Assembly: GCA_023277325.1 (NCBI GenBank)
Contig: JALRIQ010000141.1
Location: 1 to 5,441 of the forward strand
Source of the DNA: Bacteroidia bacterium
GTDB lineage: Bacteria; Bacteroidota; Bacteroidia; UBA8524
Reading direction: 5' to 3'
Length of the DNA stretch: 5,441 bases
Under the pieces are notes generated by a model that saw nothing but the letters and a program-made list of their open reading frames with translations, ran no database searches and had not been told where the DNA came from. The first letter of the stretch is position 1. Each line of letters opens with the position of its first letter. Below, piece by piece: positions 1 through 5,265 of the stretch. The position numbers and the translations under genes are program-made.

Positions 1-34
1 AGTTAATACATTCTTCAGTGATGATAATCGCCAT
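1..34 (-). CDS. 4Fe-4S dicluster ferredoxin, N-terminal fragment (runs off the left edge)
   Basis: Read leftward from the ATG at 34-32, the visible residues are MAIIITEECIN, and the next codon begins with T. This is the start of the small bacterial dicluster ferredoxins, whose N-terminus typically reads MAxIIxxxCINCGxCxxxCP. The first cluster-ligand cysteine (C9) is therefore visible and a second Cys codon probably follows at the edge. The protein would be a soluble electron carrier. It is divergent from the acyl-CoA reductase, with 83 bp between the two start codons. From memory, this pairing recurs in Flavobacteria, with serine-biosynthesis genes beyond the ferredoxin; the window cannot show that. 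On its strand an AT-rich stretch near 62-74 contains TTTTG but no clean TAnnTTTG promoter. Only 11 codons are seen, so the call rests on the characteristic N-terminus and the neighbourhood. Confidence 0.72.
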   Translation of the reverse strand, partial: MAIIITEECIN

Positions 35-81
35 ATGTACCTTCGATTTAGTGCCGCGAATTTACCAAAATTTATTGCCGA

Positions 82-111
82 TTGAAAGCTTGTTTCGGTT
101 TGTTACCTTTG
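82..111 (+). promoter_or_regulatory. Bacteroidota-type promoter for the acyl-CoA reductase gene
   Basis: The -33 element TTG is at 82-84 and the -7 element TACCTTTG (consensus TAnnTTTG) is at 104-111, separated by 19 nt, which is the usual spacing for the Bacteroidota primary sigma factor. Transcription should start about 4-7 nt after position 111, i.e. around 115-118. That places the start at or just before the ATG at 118. Confidence 0.75.
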
Positions 112-117
112 CAGCGC

Positions 118-1134
118 ATGAATTACGCGCAATTAAGCACCGCATTCGCCCGACTAGGGAAATCTTTTATCGATCCCAATAATGCAAAGCTCGACATGGC
201 CAAGCGCAAAGCCGCTGCCGAAAACAGCTGGTTCGATGAAAAAAGCATCAACCATGCTTTGGCAACCTGGAACGAAACCCTTCAAGAGAATACCATCCAT
301 GCTTGGTTTGAAGCCGAACAACTTCAAACGCCTGTTGCAGAAGCAAAAAAAATAGGAATAGTCATGGCCGGAAATATCCCATTGGTGGGACTGCACGACT
401 TGCTCAGTGTATTGGCTTGTGGGCACCAGGCGCATGTGAAATTAAGCAGCGACGACACAGCGCTAATGACTTATGCCATAGAAGAGCTAAGTCATTTCGA
501 CAACTGGCTAGCAGAGCGCATTCACGTAGTAGATAAGCTAAAGGGAATCGATGCCCTTATCGCTACAGGCAGCAACAATACAGCGCGTTACTTTGATTAT
601 TATTTCCGGGATATTCCGCATATCATCCGAAAAAACAGAAATAGTATTGCCATTTTAACGGGTGACGAAAGCGCGGAAGAGCTTTTTGAATTGGGAAAAG
701 ACATCTTCACCTACTATGGCTTAGGCTGCAGAAATGTGACCCAAATTTTATTACCTAAAGAGGTGAGCCCAAGCTTTTTTTATGATGGGATACCTGACCA
801 TTATGAGGTATTGAACCACAATAAATACGCGAATAACTATACCTATCACCGCGCTTTATTCCTTTTAAACCAACAGGAACACCTCGATAATAATTTCCTC
901 TTATTGAAAAAAGAAGAAAAAGTATATGCCCCGGTGGGTTGCGTAAACTATGGATTTTATGAGGGGGAAGATGAGCTCAAACGCCATCTTGAAGAAAATG
1001 CAGAAAATATTCAAACCGTTGTAAGCAAAGGGAAATTTTCTTTTCCAACCACTGCCATTGGGCAAGCACAAAAACCTTCCTTAAATGATTATGCAGATGG
1101 AGTAAATACCGTGAGCTTCTGCAAATCAATTTGA
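118..1134 (+). CDS. LuxC-family acyl-CoA reductase
   Basis: This 338-residue soluble protein belongs to the LuxC-like acyl-CoA reductases, which reduce a fatty acyl-CoA to the aldehyde with NADPH through a thioester on a cysteine. In the sequence, MAGNIPLVGLHD (residues 83-94) is the conserved nucleotide-site segment. ATGSNNTARYFDYYF (149-163) and RKNRNSIAILTG (171-182) are the aldehyde-dehydrogenase-like core. GLGCRNV (201-207) carries the likely catalytic C204. The end (QAQKPSLNDYADGVNT) matches the Bacteroidota form as I recall it. The protein is shorter than bioluminescence LuxC (about 480 residues) but normal for this phylum, and no lux genes are seen here. ATG 118 was chosen over TTG 82 because the upstream codons lie inside the promoter and because MNYAQLSTAF fits the family N-terminus. 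The in vivo substrate is unknown. The gene is divergent from the ferredoxin. There is no obvious terminator after its stop, only a pyrimidine-rich stretch. Confidence 0.88.
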   Translation: MNYAQLSTAFARLGKSFIDPNNAKLDMAKRKAAAENSWFDEKSINHALATWNETLQENTIHAWFEAEQLQTPVAEAKKIGIVMAGNIPLVGLHDLLSVLACGHQAHVKLSSDDTALMTYAIEELSHFDNWLAERIHVVDKLKGIDALIATGSNNTARYFDYYFRDIPHIIRKNRNSIAILTGDESAEELFELGKDIFTYYGLGCRNVTQILLPKEVSPSFFYDGIPDHYEVLNHNKYANNYTYHRALFLLNQQEHLDNNFLLLKKEEKVYAPVGCVNYGFYEGEDELKRHLEENAENIQTVVSKGKFSFPTTAIGQAQKPSLNDYADGVNTVSFCKSI

Positions 1135-1316
1135 TAGTAATACCAAACTATATTTTTACTACATTTTTACCATCTTCTTTTCTCTTTCAAATAGGCGAAG
1201 CAAAAAAATATGCACTCGTATATCTGCGCCTCGGGAGTAGCTGAATTTTGCTGTCCGATTTCCTTCTATTCTGCGGTTCTGCGGATAGCGACACAAGCTA
1301 TTAGAATTGGAAACTT
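1135..1316. other. 182 bp intergenic gap without a convincing gene
   Basis: This gap lies between the acyl-CoA reductase stop and the broken sensor-like gene. It begins with a T/C-rich tract (about 1150-1190) containing two copies of TTTTTAC, and carries a tandem duplication of the octamer TTCTGCGG at 1269-1284. The frame of the downstream gene is closed by TAG at 1302-1304. I found no TAnnTTTG promoter with a proper -33 partner and no strong hairpin terminator. The gap may be decayed upstream sequence of the pseudogene. Confidence 0.4.
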
Positions 1317-1526
1317 TTGAAATGCCTCCTTTTTGTAGTCCTCGCTGCCCTGCTTGTTTATTTCTATTTGCTTCAAAGCTTGACGCGCATTCCAATCGAT
1401 AAAAAGCGCATTGAGATGCGGGAAGAAATCATGGAGCGAATTCGGGAAAACAGCGGGAATCAATTTGGACTCTTTGACGAAAATGGAGAACCTTTGTGTA
1501 TGATAGACGTTTTAATTCATTTTTAA
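1317..1526 (+). pseudogene. N-terminal fragment of a broken membrane sensor-like gene (TM segment plus PAS-like tail)
   Basis: The frame is open from 1305, has no ATG before codon 34 (1416-1418), and could begin only at the TTG at 1317; it stops at TAA 1524-1526. Residues 2-20 (KCLLFVVLAALLVYFYLLQ) form one hydrophobic membrane-spanning segment. A charged helical stretch follows (DKKRIEMREEIMERIRE). The end, GLFDENGEPLCMIDVLIHF, resembles the last two strands of a PAS domain, where a pattern like FDxxGxPxxxxGxxxDIT leads into a linker helix. The matching linker and helical domain continue in the same frame directly after the stop. I therefore infer a nonsense mutation in one longer gene, though most of a PAS core is absent, so a deletion is also likely. 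The alternative is a genuine 69-residue membrane protein with a TTG start. The weak start and lack of a promoter argue against that. Confidence 0.45.
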
Positions 1527-1787
1527 CGCTTTAAAAAAGGTGCGCTTGCCATTGCCGAGCAGAACAAATTAATTGATCAGTTGACTTTTGCGAATTCCCA
1601 TAAAATTCAGAAACTACTTGCCCGCATCAAAGGATTGATTCTCTTGGTGGCTGAAATGCGTAAAATGAATGAAGTTCCGAATAGCGAGGAAATTCAAGAC
1701 ATATTAGAGAAGATATATACCTCTGCTGAAGAGTTGGACAACGCATTAAACCAAACAGCGCAAATTTTAAATCGCACTGACGCTTAG
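1527..1787 (+). pseudogene. C-terminal fragment of the broken sensor-like gene (histidine-kinase-like DHp helices)
   Basis: In the same frame as the preceding fragment, 86 codons follow the TAA at 1524-1526. They begin RFKKGALAIAEQNKLIDQ, a signalling linker helix, and continue with FANSHKIQKLLARIKGLI. This resembles the phospho-acceptor helix of Bacteroidota PAS proteins, whose pattern is roughly SHxVRAPLARIxGL. The histidine is kept, but the following acidic residue and the proline are replaced. After an acidic loop the second helix reads TSAEELDNALNQTAQIL, matching the usual end of such domains. No ATPase domain follows. Many Bacteroidota relatives also end here, so the C-terminus may be natural. 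There is no ATG before codon 45 of this fragment, so it cannot easily be translated alone; a TTG exists at 1581. The stop TAG (1785-1787) overlaps the stop of the convergent lipoprotein gene. The domain call is from pattern memory, not a search. Confidence 0.45.
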
Positions 1788-2491
1788 AGATTGGAGTCTA
1801 TCGACGCAACAAGCTCGTCAGTATTAGGCAAGCCAAAATGCGACCAAACCACTGTTCCATTTTTTATTAGGACAACGTAGGGAATGCCTTCCACTTGAAA
1901 TTCACGTGCTAAACGTTCAAAACGATCGTAGTCGATTTTATGTACCCGCATTTCTTCTTTGTAGGCGGTCCCCAGTGAATCAACAATTGGAACCAGTATG
2001 CGGCAAGGCAGACACCACTTCGCATTAAAATCTACCAGGTGCAAAACATTACTATCCAAGCTGGCCATAAATTGGATACGGTCCATTCCACTTTTTCCTG
2101 AAGCAGCCTGACCTTCGACTGGCAGGTTTTTACTTTTCCAGGATGCCATTCCACCGTCTAACTCAACCACCTCGAAACCTTGTGACCTCAGGAACTTTGC
2201 TGCACTATGACTTCTTCCTCCCGACAGGCAATAGACTAAAACAGGTTGCTTTTTATTGAGTTGCTGGATTTCTTCCTTAAAACCACTTCCGTTATAGTCG
2301 ATATTAATCGCACCTTGAATATACCCGGATTGAAATTCCGCAGGCGTGCGCACATCTAAAACTTGGGCTTCGGGCATTGCTTGAATCAGGCTATCGAAGC
2401 GAATGGGGTCGACTTGCTGATCTTGCGCTTGGTTTACTCCTCCGCATGCAAGCAACAAGAGAAGCATCCACATACCCATCAATTTTTTCAT
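1784..2491 (-). CDS. Rhodanese-thioredoxin fusion lipoprotein
   Basis: This 235-residue protein begins MKKLMGMWMLLLLLAC, a lipoprotein signal with lipobox LLAC and lipidated C16, so it should be membrane-anchored in the envelope. Residues 28-126 form a rhodanese domain: VLDVRTPAEF (44-53), the active-site loop C88-LSGGR, and LDGGMASW (111-118). Residues 136-235 form a thioredoxin fold with the redox motif WCLPC (C160, C163) and the cis-proline loop GIPY (P204). Both active sites look intact. By family knowledge, rhodaneses carry persulfide sulfur on the cysteine and thioredoxin folds reduce or exchange disulfides. The fusion suggests that the WCLPC pair could discharge the persulfide or maintain C88; that is inference. 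The ATG overlaps the arginase stop (ATGA, 2488-2491), so it is probably translated by coupling from the same transcript. The tail overlaps the stop of the convergent pseudogene, and no terminator is visible there. Confidence 0.9.
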   Translation of the reverse strand: MKKLMGMWMLLLLLACGGVNQAQDQQVDPIRFDSLIQAMPEAQVLDVRTPAEFQSGYIQGAINIDYNGSGFKEEIQQLNKKQPVLVYCLSGGRSHSAAKFLRSQGFEVVELDGGMASWKSKNLPVEGQAASGKSGMDRIQFMASLDSNVLHLVDFNAKWCLPCRILVPIVDSLGTAYKEEMRVHKIDYDRFERLAREFQVEGIPYVVLIKNGTVVWSHFGLPNTDELVASIDSNL

Positions 2492-3429
2492 AATACCTCT
2501 TCTAAAATCTCCAGAACTGCTCTGGCCATTTTATTGTTTTCATCCAAAAGCGGATTGATTTCAGTCACCTCCAGGGCAATGGTTTTTGGGTGCTTCATCA
2601 AGTGGTAGAGAAGCGTTTTTGCTTCATGCAGTTGAAGTCCGTCGGGATAAGGGGTTCCAGTACCTTTCGAAACACTTGGGTCGAGACTATCCACATCGAA
2701 TGAAACGTAGATATAGTCGCAGTCTTTTAGGTAATCGAGCGTTTCTTTAGCAACGGTTTCAATGCCATATTGCTTAATTTCCTTTGGGGTATAGAACTCA
2801 ATTCCTTTTTCATCAATTAAGTCCCATTCTTGGCGCTCCAGATCGCGGATATCAATAAAAACCAGGTCATTGGTTTTTAGTTTTGGAGAAATATCAGCGC
2901 CACCAACTAATTTGGCTTCATTCCACAATGCGATGGTTTCCTCATCTGGATCATTGGATTGATTTTCCAAATTATCTTCACCAAGCAGCATGGCCAGCGG
3001 CATACCATGAACATTTCCCGACGGGGTGGTATAAGGAGAATGAAGGTCTGCGTGCGCATCAATCCATACCACACCTAAACGTTTATCGCCAATATGCTTT
3101 TTAACGCCTGAAATGGCTCCGGCGGCATTGCTGTGGTCACCGGTGAGAATCAAAGGAAAAAAACCATCGCTTAAGGTATTGGCTACCTTATCGCAAATAC
3201 GTGGAAGCATCTTGGTGATATGGTCGAGATTCAATGCGAATTCCATCTTAGAAGCAAAACGAAGATTTTCATTGATATCGTCCACCCACTCGTATGCATA
3301 GCGGTTCAATTTTCTTCTGCCCTTGGCTACGTCGGCATAACGCAAAGCAGCTGGTCCAAGGCTTGAGCCACGTGTTCCAGCGCCAAGTTCACTCCCTACT
3401 TCTAGTAACTTGATGTTCTTCGATCTCAT
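2488..3429 (-). CDS. Arginase-family ureohydrolase (arginase, possibly agmatinase)
   Basis: This 313-residue cytosolic binuclear manganese enzyme would hydrolyse arginine to ornithine and urea. The metal ligands are in place: GDHS (97-100, H99), DAHADLHSP (124-132; D124, H126, D128) and SFDVDSLDP (243-251; D245, D247). SGNVHG (137-142) supplies the second-shell/substrate loop with H141, and TEINP (289-293) the late glutamate. The N-terminal KLLEVGSELGAGTRGSSLGP matches the proteins annotated as arginase in Flavobacteria as I recall them. ATG 3429-3427 was chosen. An in-frame extension to TTG 3504 would start inside the -7 element TAGCTTTG, and the extra 25 residues do not look like the family. 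The gene is divergent from arginine decarboxylase and overlaps the rhodanese-thioredoxin gene by 4 nt. Agmatinases share every metal motif, so substrate specificity is not settled by sequence; the divergent agmatine-producing enzyme keeps that alternative open. Confidence 0.88.
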   Translation of the reverse strand: MRSKNIKLLEVGSELGAGTRGSSLGPAALRYADVAKGRRKLNRYAYEWVDDINENLRFASKMEFALNLDHITKMLPRICDKVANTLSDGFFPLILTGDHSNAAGAISGVKKHIGDKRLGVVWIDAHADLHSPYTTPSGNVHGMPLAMLLGEDNLENQSNDPDEETIALWNEAKLVGGADISPKLKTNDLVFIDIRDLERQEWDLIDEKGIEFYTPKEIKQYGIETVAKETLDYLKDCDYIYVSFDVDSLDPSVSKGTGTPYPDGLQLHEAKTLLYHLMKHPKTIALEVTEINPLLDENNKMARAVLEILEEVL

Positions 3430-3482
3430 TCTGTACGATAATTGCTTTAAAGCAGCCTCAATCCCCAAAAAATAATTTTCTT

Positions 3483-3495
3483 TGTAAGGCTTACA
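3483..3495. promoter_or_regulatory. Inverted repeat in the arginase/arginine decarboxylase divergent region, possible operator
   Basis: The 13-nt sequence TGTAAGGCTTACA has perfect 6-bp arms around a single central G. It lies at the predicted transcription start of the arginase operon, just downstream of its -7 element, and 28 bp upstream of the decarboxylase start. It does not resemble the enterobacterial ArgR box. A repressor site is plausible, but a perfect 6-bp-arm dyad can also occur by chance in about 100 bp. Confidence 0.3.
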
Positions 3496-3501
3496 CCGTT
3501 G

Positions 3502-3509
3502 CAAAGCTA
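3502..3509 (-). promoter_or_regulatory. -7 promoter element for the arginase operon
   Basis: On the minus strand the octamer reads TAGCTTTG, an exact match to TAnnTTTG. The -33 region, 19-21 nt upstream (around 3529-3534), reads only TTTTTA with no proper TTG, so the promoter may be weak or activator-assisted. A start near 3495-3498 would give a leader of about 65-70 nt before the ATG at 3429. I found no equally good element for the plus-strand decarboxylase. Confidence 0.45.
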
Positions 3510-3523
3510 ATCAAACTCTTTAG

Positions 3524-4915
3524 ATGCTTAAAAATCGCTACATAGATCTAATCGAACAAACCTTTTATTTTCCCCGTCATGGTTTTAATGTTGAGGAGAA
3601 CGAATTGACCTTTCATGATATTCCACTGATGAATTTGATTGAAAAATATGGGACTCCGCTCAAACTGACCTACCTCCCAAAGATTAGCTCCCAGATTCAA
3701 CGGGCCAAGCGTCTTTTTAATCAGGCGATAGAAAAGCATGATTATAAAGGGCAGTATCGCTATTGCTACTGCACCAAAAGCTCCCATTTTTCATTCGTAA
3801 TGAATGAAGCGCTCAAAAACGATATCCATCTGGAGACATCCTCCGACTTTGATATTCATATCATTCGGGAACTCGCGAAAAAAGGACAATTCAATACTGA
3901 CCGTTATGTAGTTTGCAATGGGTATAAGACAGCCAATTATGTGAAAAACATGACCCAATTGGTGGAGGAAGGTTTTAAGAACCTGATTGCTGTTTTGGAC
4001 AATCCAGATGAACTCAAATTATACCAAGAGCATTCCAAAACCATGAACCTGGGGATTCGTGTGGCTACTGAGGAAGAACCCAATTACTCTTTCTATACCT
4101 CACGTTTGGGGATGAGCTCGAAAAAGGTGCTGGAATTCTACCAAAATGAATTGGCAAAAGACCCTCGTTTTAAGCTGAAAATGATGCACTTCTTCATCAA
4201 TACGGGAATTAAAGACACCACCTATTATTGGTCAGAATTGGTGCGCCTAATCCATGTTTATTGCGATTTAAAAGAAGTTTGTCCGGAACTCAACACCCTC
4301 GATATTGGTGGAGGAATGCCCATCTACACCTCACTTGGTGTGGAATTGGACTATGCCTATATGATTGATCAGATCGTGTATTATATCAAAACCATTTGCG
4401 ATGACCGCGGTGTAGAGGTGCCTGATATATTTACAGAGTTTGGCTCTTATACCGTTGCCGAAAGTGGTGCCGTGATCTATTCCATTCTGGGCAAGAAGCA
4501 GCAGAATGATGCAGAGCAATGGTACATGATTGACAGCAGCTTTATCACTACTCTTCCAGATACCTGGGGCATTGGGCAGAAGTTCATTCTCTTGGCCATT
4601 AATCATTGGGATAAAACCTTCCAACGGACCAATCTAGGAGGCATTACCTGCGACGGACAAGATTTCTATAATTCAGATACCCATACCAACCAGGTATTTA
4701 TGCCGAAGGTGAAAGAAGGAGAAAAACTTTATATGGGATTTTTTCATACCGGAGCCTACCAGGAATCCATTGGCGGATATGGTGGAATCCAGCATTGTTT
4801 GATTCCTGCACCCAAGCATGTGCTCATCAATCGCGACGAAAAAGGAGAACTTCATTACGCGCTTTTTGCTGAGGAACAAAGCCATCAGCAGATGATGAAT
4901 ATATTAGGCTATTAG
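3524..4915 (+). CDS. speA: Arginine decarboxylase, short type III PLP-dependent form
   Basis: This 463-residue cytosolic enzyme would decarboxylate arginine to agmatine, the first step of the arginine route to putrescine. It has the alanine-racemase-like PLP barrel followed by a beta domain. RYCYCTKSSHF (79-89) holds the PLP-binding lysine K85, equivalent to the YxxKxN motif of the ornithine/arginine decarboxylase family. HLETSSDFD (102-110) follows. HFFINTG (222-228) is the ring-stacking histidine region, LDIGGG (259-264) the phosphate loop, and TEFGSYTVAESG (304-315) the EPGR-like segment. CDGQD (376-380) supplies the catalytic cysteine and aspartate, and GAYQ (410-413) the late PLP-contact tyrosine. 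Both half-sites of the dimeric active site appear intact. It is much shorter than E. coli SpeA (about 658 residues) but has the usual length for Flavobacteria. A relative such as diaminopimelate or another amino-acid decarboxylase is less likely given the overall match. The ATG directly follows the arginase promoter region. Confidence 0.87.
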   Translation: MLKNRYIDLIEQTFYFPRHGFNVEENELTFHDIPLMNLIEKYGTPLKLTYLPKISSQIQRAKRLFNQAIEKHDYKGQYRYCYCTKSSHFSFVMNEALKNDIHLETSSDFDIHIIRELAKKGQFNTDRYVVCNGYKTANYVKNMTQLVEEGFKNLIAVLDNPDELKLYQEHSKTMNLGIRVATEEEPNYSFYTSRLGMSSKKVLEFYQNELAKDPRFKLKMMHFFINTGIKDTTYYWSELVRLIHVYCDLKEVCPELNTLDIGGGMPIYTSLGVELDYAYMIDQIVYYIKTICDDRGVEVPDIFTEFGSYTVAESGAVIYSILGKKQQNDAEQWYMIDSSFITTLPDTWGIGQKFILLAINHWDKTFQRTNLGGITCDGQDFYNSDTHTNQVFMPKVKEGEKLYMGFFHTGAYQESIGGYGGIQHCLIPAPKHVLINRDEKGELHYALFAEEQSHQQMMNILGY

Positions 4916-4930
4916 AATTTTCGAATAAGT

Positions 4931-4961
4931 TTGGCTTTTTCATAAACAGCCCTTATTTTTG
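4931..4961 (+). promoter_or_regulatory. Bacteroidota-type promoter for the 47-residue basic protein
   Basis: The -33 element TTG (4931-4933, within TTTGG) and the -7 element TATTTTTG (4954-4961) are separated by 20 nt, a full match to the phylum consensus. The start of transcription should be near 4965-4968, giving a leader of about 16-19 nt before the ATG at 4984. The small gene therefore need not depend on read-through from arginine decarboxylase. Confidence 0.75.
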
Positions 4962-4983
4962 CAGACCTTTAAAGAATACGAAC

Positions 4984-5127
4984 ATGGCTGTAACTACCTT
5001 ACAACGTAAAGAACGCAGAAATAAAACAACCTCTCGTTTGAAAAAACAACACAGAAAACTTCAAACACAAGTTTCCACTGTTAAATCTCCATTCAAAGGA
5101 GAATCTGGCGTGGTAATTGAAGAATAG
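4984..5127 (+). CDS. Small basic protein of unknown function (47 residues)
   Basis: The protein begins MAVTTLQRKERRNKTTSRLK and ends GESGVVIEE. Residues 7-25 are dense in Arg and Lys (RKERRNK, RLKKQHRK), while the last eight residues are acidic and hydrophobic. There is no signal peptide, membrane segment or cysteine. I cannot assign it to a named family with certainty; the charge pattern is like small RNA- or ribosome-associated proteins, which is inference only. Support for a real gene is strong: a consensus promoter at 4931-4961, a short leader typical of the phylum, an ATG start, and an intrinsic terminator 33 nt after the stop. It would thus be made as its own short transcript of about 220 nt. 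It lies 68 nt downstream of arginine decarboxylase with no terminator between them, so some co-transcription is possible. Confidence 0.75.
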   Translation: MAVTTLQRKERRNKTTSRLKKQHRKLQTQVSTVKSPFKGESGVVIEE

Positions 5128-5160
5128 TTTTTACAGAGCAAAACTTTAGTATAAATCTAA

Positions 5161-5187
5161 AGCCGGTCCATTGGATCGGCTTTTTTT
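5161..5187 (+). terminator. Intrinsic terminator after the small basic protein gene
   Basis: A 9-bp stem pairs AGCCGGTCC (5161-5169) with GGATCGGCT (5173-5181), with one G-U wobble and a 3-nt loop ATT. It is followed by six further T residues (5182-5187). Two A residues before the stem can extend the pairing. The other strand reads only TTTAGATTT after the stem, so it may also stop the convergent gene, but less efficiently. Confidence 0.85.
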
Positions 5188-5217
5188 GTTGAGCGATTTT
5201 TGGCATGACGGAGGCAT

Positions 5218-5235
5218 CAATTCCCATGGAAATTG
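5218..5235. repeat. Imperfect 18-nt palindrome
   Basis: CAATTCCCATGGAAATTG is its own reverse complement except for one mismatched pair, with centre CCATGG. It lies in the convergent gap between the basic-protein terminator and the T9SS-protein stop, with no T tract on either side, so it is not a standard terminator. It may be chance or a protein-binding site. Confidence 0.3.
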
Positions 5236-5265
5236 GTATCCTTTAACACAAATCAGGAAGTTTTT

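Noticed and set aside
62..75. Ferredoxin promoter on the minus strand (TAAATTTTG)
   Set aside because: It is one base too long for TAnnTTTG and has no clear -33 partner.
82..117. Upstream TTG start for the acyl-CoA reductase adding 12 residues
   Set aside because: The TTG is the -33 promoter element and the extension contains the -7 element; it would lie upstream of the transcription start, and the family N-terminus fits ATG 118.
1269..1284. Tandem octamer TTCTGCGG x2 as a repeat array or attachment site
   Set aside because: There are only two units, with no third copy or flanking integrase; a chance duplication is sufficient.
1159..1463. Minus-strand open frames across the gap and the pseudogene
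   Set aside because: Their translations show no domain-like pattern, they overlap the plus-strand frame with a clear membrane segment and PAS-like tail, and no promoter was found for them.
2883..3301. Plus-strand open frames inside the arginase gene
   Set aside because: They are antisense shadows of a well-conserved coding region, with no recognisable motifs.
3473..3480. TAATTTTC as a -7 element for arginine decarboxylase
   Set aside because: It ends in C rather than G and has no TTG 19-20 nt upstream, so the decarboxylase promoter is left unassigned.
3430..3504. 25-residue N-terminal extension of the arginase from TTG 3504
   Set aside because: The TTG is part of the TAGCTTTG promoter element, so it would not be on the mRNA, and the extension does not resemble the family; ATG 3429 does.
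3548..4885. Minus-strand open frames inside arginine decarboxylase, one with a hydrophobic start
   Set aside because: They are antisense to an intact enzyme with all active-site motifs; the hydrophobicity is a by-product of the complementary codons.
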